Shown here: positions 24,002 to 36,187 of the stretch, piece by piece | Position numbering within the stretch: the stretch's first letter is position 1 | Layout of the letters: each line of letters starts with the position of its first letter | DNA from: Polytrichum commune | Lineage: Eukaryota; Streptophyta; Polytrichopsida; Polytrichales; Polytrichaceae | Direction: 5' to 3' | Length of the DNA stretch: 64,000 nucleotides | Assembly (NCBI GenBank): GCA_950295325.1 | Contig: OX485806.1 | Span: forward strand, 2,234,001 to 2,298,000 | Notes under the pieces: generated by a model | Told to the model about the DNA's origin: nothing | The model's database searches: none | The model's input: only the letters and a program-made list of their open reading frames with translations | Position numbers and translations under genes: made by a program

Positions 24002-24761
24002 CTAGTCACCCCACAACATATATTCACATTGTATAATTTCAAATTACTATATATTACTATATATATGATAGATCTGAATTAGCTTTGGGGGGCACCAATG
24101 TAGCATGGATGGTGCTACATGGGTGTCCAAAAGGACATTTCATTTAGTTTTGTACAAATAATCGGGGTACTATTTGGGTGGGACACGTAAGCAACCCCCC
24201 CCCCCCCCCAAAAAAAAAAAAAAAAAAAAAAAACACAAAAACAAACAAACAAACAAAATTTATTTCTTCACACGATGATTTTGTTCATCCAGGTATGAGT
24301 TATACCTCCCAAAAGCTCATAAGTGTACCACATGCACATGGCTCCAACTAGTGTGCCCCCACCCCACCCCACCTTGCCAATGAAATCATGTTACTAAAGC
24401 CTCTAGAAATTGAATTGTGTCTTAGCCCTTGACCCAAAATGGGACTCTCAACATCAAATGGATCCATGCTATCAAATATGCGGATTTCTTGTTTATATTA
24501 TTCCATTCGTAACTATTGAAATTATCTATAATCTTAGAGAGTTTCATCCCATAAAATCATCCACTAGAGAAAGTATGAGGCCTTAACATGCCTCTTGTAT
24601 GTTAGAGTTGCACCCTCTTAAGATGTTTTGAGAACACCAAGAAACCTTTGGTGTCAAAATCCTTTAGTTTATTCACTTTGATGGGGTGTGCATAATGTTA
24701 TGCAAAAAATAGATTGCCAACATTAGGTTGATGGAGGGGGTTGACAAACCTCGGTATCCAA

Positions 24762-25471
24762 ACATAAATTTTGGGATTGCATCCAAGCAAGACGGACGTG
24801 GAGATGGGCCACATACATTATGCATGAACTCTGCGGGGTGAGATCGGGGAACTATGATTGTTTCAACTGGAAACAAGCTTTATTTGGGGAAAGGCTCCCT
24901 AAGAGGTATGGAAAAAAGATCAAAATTTGGCATCTACTTAGAGGGATCACGCTATGGAACATTTGGATTGAGCGTAATGATAGAGTGTTCAACCAAGAAC
25001 AGTGGCAAGCGGCCAAGATTAAACAAATAATTTGGGACGGACTTATCATATACGCCAAAGCGGCGTGGAACCGGGTGCTTGAAACTATTAAGATTAATAG
25101 ATTCTCGACGGTGGCGATGATTCAAGGCTTCGACAAAACTTGGGGAGCACGGGCCGTGTTGTGTAGGAGGAGGAATTTACATATGGAGTGGAACTGGAAA
25201 AGGCATAGTAGGTAGTTTTCCCCGCCTCCTTGGTGGGTAGGTGGCGTGGGGGTTGTCCTTGGCAGGTGGGGTGGGGGTGGTTCCTTGGTTGGGTGGGGTT
25301 GGGGGTTGTCCTTGGTGGGGTCTTGTTGCTTGGTTCTTCTTACGTGGCGGTGTCCCGCGCCCGAGGGGTCCCGCCTCCCCTCGGTGATGGGTGCGGTTTT
25401 GTTGTTTTGTTGTTTTCAATTCACTTGGCGTTGGCGGTGTTTGCCTTCTGTCTAAAAAAAAAACAAAAAAA
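24762..25471 (+). mobile_element. 5'-truncated LINE with poly-A and 19-bp duplication
   Basis: Flanked by GACAAACCTCGGTATCCAA at 24743-24761 and 25472-25490. It ends in an A-rich tail (25453-25471) and starts inside ORF2, the standard outcome of target-primed reverse transcription. The empty site is preserved in repeat D copy 1. Confidence 0.92.
24780..25215 (+). pseudogene. LINE ORF2 C-terminus
   Basis: The frame reads HELCGVRSGNYDCFNWKQ, then WHLLRGITLWNIWIERNDRV, the end of the zf-RVT-type region after the reverse transcriptase in plant L1-like ORF2 proteins. It ends in the sequence's own TAG, so the C-terminus is complete, but the EN and RT domains are missing through 5' truncation. The same region is present in the LINE at 31120-37505 (minus strand, 31333-31118). 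Confidence 0.85.
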
Positions 25472-25980
25472 GACAAACCTCGGTATCCAACAACAACAAC
25501 TCACGCTTGGACAATGCAACAATAGATAGCAATATAGAACTAGAAAGTGACAAAGTACCTCCCAAATTTGTACCAAAGTATGGTGATCCTAACTTGGTAC
25601 AACCTAGGCGCCCACATGTGACCCACTCAAGTAACGGGGCGTACTTGCTGGGCAATATTTATATCATGAACCATACTTTAACCCATTAAGGACACCATCT
25701 ATTATGAACTATTCGGGGGCACTGGACATGTGTTCTTTAGGAGCACCCTATACAACACACAACATGTCTATGTTGTCGATTGAACCACGAGGATTGGAGT
25801 CACGTCCCATTTATTACAACAAAGCAAGATTGGGCATACACTTAAGTTGTCATAACACATGCTCCGTACTACATTGTGGGCCTAATTCTTATGCACGTGT
25901 CAATATTTGGTCACATGTTTACAAACGTTGGCATGTATGTCTCGGTTCATGTCATGAATCTATGGCCCAATTGGATTAGT

Positions 25981-26389
25981 TCTGCCATTTGACCTGTTGG
26001 ATGCAATTTTCTATGTCCTTCTAGAAGCCCTTTCTTTGAATATGTTTGGTGGTTCCATGCATGACTATAGCACCAAAGAAAGAAAATGTTTGGGGTCATA
26101 TGTGTTTTTAAAGCCTTATATGATGCCAACTTGGTGGATGGTTGTGGTACTGTTCTCCATCTATAGTATGACACGCTTGGGAAACCAAAAAAATGTCGTA
26201 TTATTGAGGTGTCGTCTTCTCGTTAATATGACAAATGGCATAAAATTATTGTACTATCGAGGGAATACAAAACATAAGCAATATAAACTTCAAAATATAT
26301 ACAACAAGTTTAAGCAATATAGATTGTATGCAATAATAACTTATAACTTTAAACAAATACAAATATTTTCAAGAGCTCTTGCAATAAGA
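25981..26389. other. No gene
   Basis: An AT-rich stretch between repeat D and the pogo relic. 26190-26215 ('aaatgtcgtattattgagg') resembles 28207-28225, possibly marking the outer limits of the pogo-type element, but I could not define inverted termini. Confidence 0.35.
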
Positions 26390-28010
26390 GTTCAAAGATC
26401 TCTCGTGTTGCCTACCCAAGTTAGCAATTGTCATCTTATCAAAATTCTCTGCTAGCTTTTGAAAACTAATAATGTCATTAACACCAAAATGTAAAGAGTT
26501 GTCTAATAAGAAATTAGACAATATTGATGCACGACGTTTAGCATCAATATGCTTTACTGTAGGTGGAGCAACATCATCCACATCTACTGAATGTAAATCA
26601 ACATTAAGATCAAAGGCTTGTGCATAATTGATTCCCAAAGCAACATCCACCAACTCATTAGTACTCAATTCTAGCTCAATAATGTCCTCCCATTCCATTT
26701 GAATGTAAGCCTCGATCATGGGTAGATCACTCTAAGGCATTTTTGTGCACCACGTGCGGCTGGGGTTTTTTTTGTTTTGGGGCTATTTACCTTCAAGGGT
26801 TGAATTAAAGCCTCCCTATAATTACTTAAATTTCAAAAATGGCCCATTTGTTTGCACCCTTCCATTACTTATATTGTCCAAGTCACTGCAATTTTTTGTA
26901 CTCTATATTTCTTTTAAGTAATTTTGGACAGACGGAAATCCCAATTATCATCCATCCCCGTGAGTCCTAAACCCATTTACATACCATACTAAACATACCT
27001 TCTAGGATCCTTATTTTCAGCCCCTATATTAATTTTACAAAAAAAGAATGGCCCACGTTTTATGTCCATCTAACTTAGTTATAATGGGATTGTCTACATT
27101 TAATGGCCCCTTCATTATTTGGAATTCCTTTATAATTTTTATTCTAAATGATTTTAATCCTCTCTATATTATGCCGCACATCGTTTTTAAAATGCACTAA
27201 GTGATCTACCCATGGCCTCGATTAACATCTCATCATCATCCAATCGCAACTTTGAAATCAGAGCACCGAGTTCATCTAATTCTTTTTGCATTCTATTCTT
27301 CTCCCTTTCATCAACTAGGGCAAAATCAACATTCCATGTTGCATGCAATAGATGCGCCATCCTCCAACAATCCCTTACTATCTGTGCATCCAATCACTCC
27401 ATACTTCATAACTCCACATGATAGCATGCTTGATGTTGGGCACCACCTTCTGTAAGTCCTTCAATGTAACATCATCATATTGTGATAAAACCCACTGCAA
27501 AAGTTTCTTCTTGTATTGAATTATGAAATATGCTATTATACCTTGATCCACAGGTTGAACTATGTTTGTAACATTGGGAGGAAGGAATACCAAAGCCATC
27601 TTGTTCAATTCCAAGATTGAAAAACCACAAGACTTACCAACTTTGGCAGAGCTAACAACATGTGAAGATGCACTATCCAAAATTATAAACATCTTTCGAT
27701 TTGGGCCTTTGAACTAATTGAACTACAAAATCCAAGCTTCAAATATATCCCCTTTCATCCAAGCTGTTCTATTTGAATGCCACTGAACATACTCATGATG
27801 TTGCCACCTTCCAAAACATTGTGGATAAATCACAAACAACTTCAATTTATCAATCCCAATTGAATTAAGAGCAAGAGCAAGTGTTACACGCTTCTTCTGT
27901 AATTTCCGACCCTTCACCTTCCCTTGTGCTAATGTTTTATTAGGATGTGCTCAAAAATACAATCTAGTCTCATCCATGTTGTAAACATCTTCATGCTCAT
28001 ACTCTGATAA
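26390..28010 (-). pseudogene. pogo/Tigger-type DDE transposase relic
   Basis: Minus-strand pieces line up as the catalytic domain of Tc1/mariner-pogo transposases (DDE_1). NMDETRLYF (about 27980) gives the first Asp, FIILDSASSH (27690-27650) the second, and FLPPNVTNIVQPVDQGI (27585-27530) the third-acid region. A C-terminal tail follows (27393-27187, then 26719-26369, ending LNSYCKSS). The N-terminal CENP-B/HTH region is not seen. Stops and frameshifts (for example in NMDETRLYF*AHP) and an inserted 498-bp MITE make it non-functional. Confidence 0.8.
26717..27214. mobile_element. hAT-type MITE within the pogo transposase
   Basis: Ends CATGGGTAGATCACT on both sides (inverted) with the 8-bp duplication GCCTCGAT (26709-26716 and 27215-27222). 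Removing it joins the transposase C-terminal coding sequence. AT-rich interior, no ORF. Confidence 0.88.
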
Positions 28011-28267
28011 AAGAATAGGAAGGAGGCCACTCTAACCCTAATCATGTCCATTCTACACTAATAACCTTAATTATCATTAAGTTCCTAATGATAAGTGAAG
28101 TTCCCAAGTAGTTCACAAGTGAAAATGGATGTATTTAGATGTACATAACATAGATGAAAGGAATTAGCATTAATTACCTCTTTCATATGACAAAACGGAG
28201 ATTCTAAATGTCGTATTATTGAGTGTCGTAGTCGTATAAAAGAGGGAGTTTTGAACTATGAAGTTTG

Positions 28268-28360
28268 GATGCGCATAAATGTGTCGTAATATCGAGGGTG
28301 TCATGTAAACGAGTGTCGAAGTCATCCTACTGTGAACTAACACTTTGTACCCCACATAAC
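28268..28360 (+). repeat. Short repeat shared with 63412-63500
   Basis: About 90 bp ('cataaatgtgtcgtaatatcgagggtg' to 'taccccacata') is almost identical at 63412-63500, next to a different insertion at each place. Confidence 0.7.
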
Positions 28361-28369
28361 CTTGTCTCA

Positions 28370-29592
28370 GGGGTGGTTTACACCATAGACCATGAACTCG
28401 TCCCACGGAAGATGCCTTATTCCGCGGTATGAGTTCATGGTCTACATTTCATGGTCCGAGTTCTTAATGAAATTAATTTACAAAGCCGTTGGGCCCCTCA
28501 CTAGGTGTAAACCGAATGTGGACCAAGAGGTATGACCATGCGGCAAGAAGTGGATGTGCTGATTTTTTTAATATAAGCCCAATAATGGCAGTTTTGGGAA
28601 AAAATGAAGTTTGACCATTTTGTTGACTTCAATTTGCCTTCACTTGCCTACACATGCCTTCACTTATCTTGTCACTTAGTTTTTTCTTCTTTTCACCTTA
28701 AAGTTTGATCATTCTCTTGTCATCGCTTGGGCTTCAAGTGTCTTCACTTCGTGTTTAATGTGTCAAAGATGTGGCTTGCAAATCTTCTCACAACAATTTT
28801 TACAAAAAAAAATGAGCGATTCAATTTGTACATGTTCAATGTAATTTACATGTGACATGTACCTTGTGTTGTCACTACACTAAATAGGATATTTAGTGTT
28901 TGATTATATCTAATGTTGTTACCACCCAACGTTGCTCAACACTAAATTTTAATTCTTTGATAATTAATTTTAGAAGATTTCCCATTGCGCTTCTTTTGAC
29001 CACCCTCATCTACAGTCACTAAACAACTACGTATTTTTGTTTTTTGTTTTGCAACTGTAGTTTTTAAACATTTTGGGGCGTGTAATATACCGTTGGAAAG
29101 GTATTTTCAAGACCTTTCCAACGGTATATTACACGCCCCCAAATTCCAAACATTGCAGCTGGTAGACCAAAAAACAAATCTACACTTGAATTCTTGAGTA
29201 CTAGATGTCCCGCATTGTTTGATGAAACATGTGTAAGCCGGTTTAAGGGGTAGGGCAAGGTAGTGTTGGTTTGTCTCATAGGCTATAATATAATTAAGGC
29301 ACATAAAAGGTAGATTTATTAAACCATTCTTGAAATGGCATTTCTCTGACATGGGCCCTTGCCTTTTCCTACCAGACCACCTCTCTTGCCTCTCTCACCG
29401 CAAAGCCCGTTGGACCATGTCAGTGCATTTATTAGGCCTTAAAAATTATATTTTGGGGACCTCAACCTCCATGGTCCCTCTGCCATTTTTTCCTTAGTGT
29501 AAACCGAAGTTGTCCCGGGACAACTTCAAGAGCCAACCAGCTGCCTTGCAGAGCCCTGGTCCAACTTCATGGTCCATAGTGTAAACCGCCCC
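28370..29592. mobile_element. Tourist-like element with 27-bp inverted ends
   Basis: Ends read GGGGTGGTTTACACCATAGA and GGGGCGGTTTACACTATGGA inward and continue to about 27 bp with three mismatches. TCA flanks both sides (28367-28369 and 29593-29595), consistent with a PIF/Harbinger-type 3-bp duplication, although up to CTCAG matches. The 1.2-kb interior has subterminal hairpins ('atgaactcg...gagttcat') and no transposase. Confidence 0.7.
29075..29139. repeat. Perfect 28-bp hairpin
   Basis: 29075-29102 and 29112-29139 are exact inverted repeats (arm begins GGGGCGTGTAATATACCG) with a 9-nt loop. It lies inside the Tourist-like element. Size and perfection resemble a young small-RNA precursor or a foldback core. 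Confidence 0.9.
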
Positions 29593-29639
29593 TCAGTGAT
29601 TGAATTTAATGGAAACATTGAAACATTAAAACATATGTG

Positions 29640-29870
29640 TAGACATTTGTCCGGGAAGAACCGGCAGTTAGTTGCAAATGAACCGGTTGAGTTTGAGAAA
29701 TAACCAATTGAAGTACAAGACTTCAGGAAATTTACTAATCATTCTAGAGGAATCTATAGAATATACCTCAAATTAATAAAGTAAAACCGGAAGATGTCAA
29801 CATGTAACCGGTTGGATTTGGAATCACTAGGATCTTGACCGACTATGCCCAAAAACTTCCCAGGCACTGG
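29640..29870 (+). repeat. AACCGG-family repeat copy
   Basis: Carries 'gaaccggcagttagttgca', 'aaccggttgagtttgagaaa' and 'gtaaccggttgga', with degenerate ends TCCGGGAAG and CTTCCCAGG. Confidence 0.7.
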
Positions 29871-29959
29871 TATAGACACTTAGCATGCATGGAGATCAAC
29901 GGGAGCATGTGAGAGGAGCAATGAGCTTGGCGAAGGAGGAAGCTGGGAAGGTCTCAGGA

Positions 29960-30250
29960 GAGAGACGAAGTTCCCCACTCACGGGGAACATAAGGGAACG
30001 CCCGTGGGGCCAAGGGAACACATATAGCCATTGGGAACACAACTAAGCCATTCAGAACTCCTGTGAGACCATGGGAATGTAGCTAAGTCATCGGGAAAGG
30101 CCCATGAGACCATGAAAATGCATATAGCCATTGGGAACGTCGTCATACCATGGGAACGTGTATAATACGTTTGAAACACATGTAAAAATATGGGAACGCA
30201 ACTAAGCCATCAGAAATGCCCATGAGAATGTGGGAACGTGAACTAAGCTC
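29960..30250. repeat. Degenerate GGGAACG minisatellite
   Basis: Irregular tandem units of about 35-70 bp of the form 'gggaacg...taagccattgggaac...cccatgagaccatgg'. Reading frames across it merely translate the repeat. Confidence 0.6.
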
Positions 30251-30296
30251 TAATACACTTCATTTGGCACCGCAAATCTGACATGATTGTCAATTT

Positions 30297-30420
30297 GTTA
30301 CCTTGAGATTGCTACCTTGTTACCTTATAAATATTACCTTGCTACCTTGGAAATTGGCCCCCGTGGTGCACTAGCTTTAGGGGCACCCGAGGTGTATACA
30401 ATTGGTATCAACAAAGGAGT
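30297..30420 (+). mobile_element. Possible LTR end with primer-binding site
   Basis: A TGTTACC...GTATACA stretch is followed within 2 bp by TTGGTATCAACAA, which matches the first eight bases of the usual initiator tRNA-Met primer site (TGGTATCA). No coding region or second LTR follows, so this is at best a fragment. Confidence 0.25.
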
Positions 30421-30479
30421 TGGACACTCGCGCTCATCAATGGAAAATGAGCTCACATCCAACTTCGCCTAGGATTCAA

Positions 30480-31118
30480 AGTTGATTGATTCAACATCTA
30501 TACGAGACTTGTATACAAGCTGCAGTGAAGCAAAATAAGATCAAATAACTGCAGAAATTGGACTTAGAATAAATTGCACGAATTTAAGAATAAGGGACTA
30601 AGGTAAGCCACTACCCCAAGTGAACGCGTGCCTCGAAGAGATATTGGATGTCTTAGGTCTCATCAACAAAATGTAAATTAAAAAATGCAATAGGAGATAT
30701 AATCAAAGAAAAGTGAAAACCATCATAAAAAAAGGAGATTCAACAATGGAAGATGATTCATACAAAGCCGCCAAGTAGGCCAAATTAATCATCACCTCAT
30801 TCTCAAGTTTTAGGCTAAGATTTCACATTATGACGCACAATCAAATCGGATAGTCAAACACTGATAAATAAAGGAATAAACTTATCAATTATATTTGGTA
30901 ACTCATGAGGAAATTTAAAAGAAATCTTTGACCAATGGACTTGGAACTAAGATAGGAGGATTTTCCATTTCATCCATACAAGTTGTAAAGAAGGTGAGAA
31001 ATCACTTAAACTTAACATTACAACTTGGCAATCATATTAGAAGACATAATTTTAGTTCTATCCTAAAGACACCTAATTGTGACATTAGGGTTTTAGAGGA
31101 ACATAAGCTTGCAAATCT
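30480..31118. other. No gene
   Basis: AT-rich sequence without a supportable gene, repeat or site. It adjoins the 3'-truncated end of the LINE at 31120. Confidence 0.4.
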
Positions 31119-31119
31119 C

Positions 31120-34100
31120 AAATCCTTTGCTTAACCTTAGATTCATGCCATTGTTCATGGTTGAACACTCTATCATTGCGCTCAATCCATATGGTCCAGA
31201 GTGTAATCCCTCTTAGTAGGTGCCAAACTTTAATCATTTTGCCATATTGTTTAGGAATTCTTTCCCCGAACAAGGTTTGTTTCCAATTGAAACAGTCATA
31301 GTTGCCCGTTCTCACTCCACATAATTCGTGCATAATGAACGTGGTCCATCTCTATGCCCTTCTTGCTTGGATGCAATCCCATAATTTATGCTCGACCGAC
31401 TCACTTGTATTAGGAAGGCAAAATACACATTGTTTAGAGATAGAAGCCGGTGCGATGCGGGCCCTCCATTCATTGATGGTGACCGCCTTGTGCCAAATTG
31501 ACCAGATGAATGCCGCCTCTTTTCCGGATTGTAATGGGTCCCAAACTTGCGACCAATAGAACTTGTAGTTTCCCGAGAGGTAGCCCTGTCATTTCTAAGC
31601 CGCGAGGCTGATGCCTGGGTTTCTGTTAATGATGGAATCACGTCCGTCCTTGGTAGTCTAATCCAAAAAGTGTCCCCCATCAATCCACCGCCACATATCC
31701 GAGTCCCATCCTAATGTGGCTAGTTTGCCATAGAAGAAACTAATTTTGTTTTCTTTCCCCTTCTTTTTGGGGACCCCTGTTGGTGTGAATAATCTTGACT
31801 TTGTGGAAATATCCTTCTATGTCCCCCCAAGCCCATTCCCACGGTCTAAGACATCTAGAATGGGTGCCCACCGTATAGCATTGCACCGGGAAGGGGAAGG
31901 TAGCATTATGCCACTGTAGGCATTCTAGTGTGAAGCCTTATTCGCATTGACAGACACAAACCGGGTTTTCTACATCCTTCACATAATATCCGAGCCATTG
32001 TCTGGGGCATGTAGTGTCCTCATCCTCCTCTAGGAGGTTACGCCATTGCTCATAAATCTTATTGGTCAACTCTACCCAATCAACTTGATCCGTATCCGTG
32101 AGCCTAAATTTTCCTTGTGCTCTTTCCCATGTGTGAAAATTCTGTTGATTGCTATCCCATATGTCATCTACACACCTAATCCCTTTGCGGTAGATGTTGA
32201 TGCCTTTATTGTAGGCAAACCCCTTGTTAAGAAGTTCCACCCCATCCGACCACCAAAAGTTTGAATTAAGTACTTCTATTTGTGTAAGTGGAGGAATTTG
32301 ATAAAGCCCTTAAACCATGACCTTCCAAGCCTTATTGATATGTCCCCATATGTTGGATCCCGGGAACCCCTGATGTTTTTTGTTGGTAAACCAATCAAGA
32401 CTAATCCCCCAGCTATTTCTCCTTTGGGGTTTAAACCTCGCCAACCTATATTGCAACATGAGTTGGAGGTTAGATTCACCTAGTTCCACAACCTTTACAA
32501 CCCATTTACATAGGAGGTTGGTCTTGGCTGCCTCGGGATCCACTAGTCCTAGTCTCCCATATTTCTTCTTTAGGCAACATTCTCTCCAACTAACTCTAGT
32601 ATGTGTAAGTTGCTCATTCCCCGACTACAAATAATTGCAAATTGCTTCTTTAATTCTATTCAAAATCTTGTTTGATCCTCCCCATGTTGTGATAAAAAAC
32701 CAAAGGATAGACAGTAGCACTTGGTTGCATATTACCGCTCTCCCGGCAAGTGAGAGTTTCATTGTGCTCCAATAATCAAGTTTTTTTTGGCAATTTTCCG
32801 GTATAGAAAATTATCTATATCCTCAATGTTGAGGTTAAGTCCGAATGGTGTGCTTAGCAACTTAGATAGGTCTCCTTCCTCCGCCCATTGCCAATTGTAT
32901 CCGTTGAGACATTGAGGTTTATAGATGTATTTGTCAAACCAGTAAGCAAACCCTCCAAAACTTCATTTATTGCCTCTTCCGAAATTTCTTTGTGCTGATA
33001 TAGGTTTTTATAGAAATTTAGGCATATTGCCTCAAGGTCCTCTTTCTTAGTAAAGCTCTATCCCTGGTTGTCCCTAAGTCTAAAATGACTGCTTGTGTAT
33101 TCTTATGTCTAATTGACTTGAAAATTTCTCCAGAGCACTTGTCTCCAACTTTTTGCCAATAAACCCTTGCCCTTATTGTTGCTCCTCTTGCTTTCATATT
33201 TTCTATTCCCTCTATGATGTACTTGTATTTGTTGACTTCCCCTTGCTTAACCTTATTGTAGATGTCCTCATGCAACCTAGCCGTAGCTGTTTCTAGGTTC
33301 ACTCTAGCATAAAGCTCCTTCTTTTTTTGCTTCTTTACCTTCTGCTTGCTAAATTGTCTATGGTATCTTGTGACATATCTAAGTTTTGCAAAGAACGTTG
33401 CATCCCCCGGTAATCTTTCCCATATTTCTCTAAGTTTGGTTGTCATGTCTCCTTTGAGATGTGCAATATTCCATTTAAAAGCCAATTTTCTTATCTCTTG
33501 ATTCCCTATATATAGCTCCATTTGTACCGGGGTGTGGTCGGAGCCTACATGGTAGCCATGAATGAAGTATGCTTTGTGGGTAATTTCTAACTTGCTTATC
33601 TCTGGAATGTAAAACCTATCTAATCTAGCCAGGCGTCTTGCCTTGCCTTGCCTTTTTGTCCATTACTCCATGAGAACCGAGGACCCCCTTGGTGTGTGAA
33701 GGTGTCCTGGACTTGAAAAACGTTAAGTAATTCATTCCATGTGTATCGTTCTAGGCCACTGATAGCCTACCCGCAATCTGTGGATTTATCTTGGGGTCTT
33801 TCCGTCATATTGAAATCCCCCCCCCAAAAAAATCCATTCACAATCCTTTGGTAGCGCATCTACCATTATGTGCTACAAGTGACGCTTGTCTGTGGGTATG
33901 TTAGGAGCGTATATGCATGCCAGTCTTATATTACCTTCTTCAATGCCTTCTAGTTTAATCCATACTACCCTATCGTCATACAATGCCCCGTGGTCTGTGA
34001 TAAGTCTTGCATACTTATGAACTAGGAGAATTCCTACTCCCCCTTTACCTGCTGCATTTGGATTAATCCAACTTCTTTCTCTTGGTGCAGCTTTTAAAAT

Positions 34101-34230
34101 CCAACTTGCACATCCGGGCATCAGTCTATTTCCTAGGTTTTCCATGGCTTTACCCATTATTTTGTGCTCTTGGATCATTACAACATCTATTCTTGGTATT
34201 AATGAATTGAAAAAACACATTTCTTTTGAG
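31120..34230 (-). pseudogene. LINE ORF2 relic: endonuclease and broken RT
   Basis: An EEP-type endonuclease begins around 34180 (VVMIQEHKI, then RLACIYAPN near 33910). The linker before the RT reads through 33521-33018 (VYWQKVGDKCSGEIF). The RT core that should carry the catalytic FADD/YADD motif is missing: around 32830-32900 the sequence jumps to the post-catalytic region (SLAGRAVICNQVLLSILWFF). The C-terminal zinc-finger region (31680-31118) is frameshifted, with HELCGVRTGNYDCFNWKQ near its end. The protein is dead; it could not be mobilised by its own enzyme. Confidence 0.8.
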
Positions 34231-34322
34231 ATGTTTTCCGGGTCATTTAAACCTTTAATGCTATGCGTAATGATGTTCCACTTCGTGAATGCTTACATAA
34301 GAGGTGTCCCACTCCATTATTC

Positions 34323-35986
34323 TTATCCTCCAAGTGGGAATTTGCTTCTATACTCCCATAATCTACCCTTTCTTGGAGCTAAGACATGTTTTCCTAGAGC
34401 CATTAGGCTAGCAACACTGTTGCATACTGGTGTGTTGACTATGTGTGGTGTCGTGTCCTTTTTGCTACCCTTGCCTCTATCCTCACCTCTTGTATGTTGT
34501 GAGGAGGTGGGACTATCTAGCCCTATGGTGGCCATTATGTCATTATAAATATTGCTTCTGATGTCTCTATTGAGCTGAGTCTCTGGAATTAGCTCTACGG
34601 GAACTTGACTCACGGGTTGAGGTTGTTCCTTTGGTATGGTCGGGCTTCCCTCCTCATCCAACGCATTATCCTTTGGGCAGTCCACCCGTTAATCCATCCG
34701 TTGGGCTTTGTTGCTGGTTCAAAGCAATTTTCCTTGTGTTCCACGATTATGCCTATCTCCCTGGTTTTTTGCTATCTGCAGGTGGGGAAAGGTTTCCCAT
34801 GTGTTCCTTTCCCCGTTTTCCCTTCTCCTTGCACCTATGCCCCTCGGCTCTGTTGTGGTCTTCTGTTTTAGATGGCCCCTCGTTGAAAGCTTGGTTACTT
34901 TTTAGCTCCACTGTCGATGGCCGTTTGCCTGGCCCTGCCTCTATTCCGAGGGACAACCTTGCACTCTGGCCCCCTTCCTTGGACATGATGTGTATATGTT
35001 GGTATGCCTTTACTTCTCATTGGTTTTTTTTGGAATACTTTGCACTCACTAGCTTTGTGTTTCCAAATGAGACACACTCTACATCGTATGGGTAGTTTAT
35101 CATAGTCTACCGTTACTATCTGAGGTGGCAAGATCCCTTCTTCTGATTCCAGGATAATGCAGGTTGCCCATCCTTTGCTAATCTCAAGATTTATACAAAA
35201 TCTCAGATCCTTGGCATTCTCGTTTGCAGTGGCCATTCTTATAACCTCCCCTAGGGTTCCTGCTATGGCAATTGCTTGATCTTGGTGTTCAAACGGCATA
35301 TTTCATAGGCTAACCCACGTGGGAAATGCTAGGTTGCTGGGGTTGTCTAGATTAAACCCTGGTACCCAACTTTGAAGCATCTAAACGGGGAAAGCATCAT
35401 TGCATTGTGCAGAGCGTCTTTGTCATCACCACTTAACAAAAAGAACCCTTTTCCCACATTTCTACAAAATGTTAAGGTGCTCCCTCTCAATTCTTGATTG
35501 AGGCATTGGATCCATAATCTCATTTCTTGTGGAGAGGGCTTTGGGCCTATAAACTTTCCAATAAGCATCATTTTTCAACATCTCTATCCGTGCGAGCAAC
35601 TTTTGTGTGTTAACTTTGAATTTAATGGCATCCTTACGTACTAAGAATCCACTAAAGCTTCTTTCCATGTTGGGTGGAAGGATCTCACCATTTTTTTCTT
35701 TAAACGGGTTGAGATCTCCCCCACCGGTTGGTTGGCTTGCTTCAGCTAACCCCTCGATCACCGCATCTTCCATTACCACATCTTGCCTCCGTTCCTCTCC
35801 CGAGATCCATCCACCTTTTTCCTCCATCATCGGGTCGAAACGTGGCACACATCCGTGGCGGACCTTATCTGCAAATGTTTCCATTGCAACTTCTCTAGAT
35901 CTATGGTTTTCAGTTGTCCACCACTTCCGATCTGATTTTTCCTTGATCTGAGAGTTACCCTCTTCGATCCTTCCTTTTGGTTCCAC
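34323..35986 (-). pseudogene. LINE ORF1 relic (DUF4283, zinc knuckle)
   Basis: N-terminus at about 35986 (MEPKGRIEEG), an acidic segment, then DUF4283-like sequence (FLVRKDAIKFKVN; after a frameshift, IGKFIGPKPSPQEMRLWIQ). A CCHC knuckle follows at about 35080-35030 (CRVCLIWKHKASEC, spacing C-x2-C-x4-H-x4-C) and a basic low-complexity tail to 34323. ORF1 proteins of this type bind LINE RNA as chaperones. At least two frameshifts are present. Confidence 0.82.
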
Positions 35987-36187
35987 CTTTTTCCCTTTCT
36001 TTTTTCCGATCTATGCGTTCCGACTGCTTCCTCCTCGGGATTTGTGCTGAGCTAATTTGTGGGCCTAAGCCACCTTTGTTACTACCTCTCTACTTCAACT
36101 CAATGTGTGCCTCCGATCTACTCTTCTCGTTTCCTCATTTACTTCGTCGTTGTTTTGAGATCCGTGTATGCATCCTCCTCTCATAAA

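Larger units (their letters stand above)
24172..25980 (+). repeat. Direct repeat D, copy 2, split by a LINE
   Basis: Second copy of repeat D, in two parts (24172-24761 and 25472-25980). It shares the C/A tract and runs to 'tctatggcccaattgga', exactly where copy 1 stops matching. Confidence 0.75.

Noticed and set aside
22530-25689. Identical 60-codon frames in the two copies of repeat D
   Set aside because: The whole repeat is near-identical, so frame conservation carries no information; no domain recognised.
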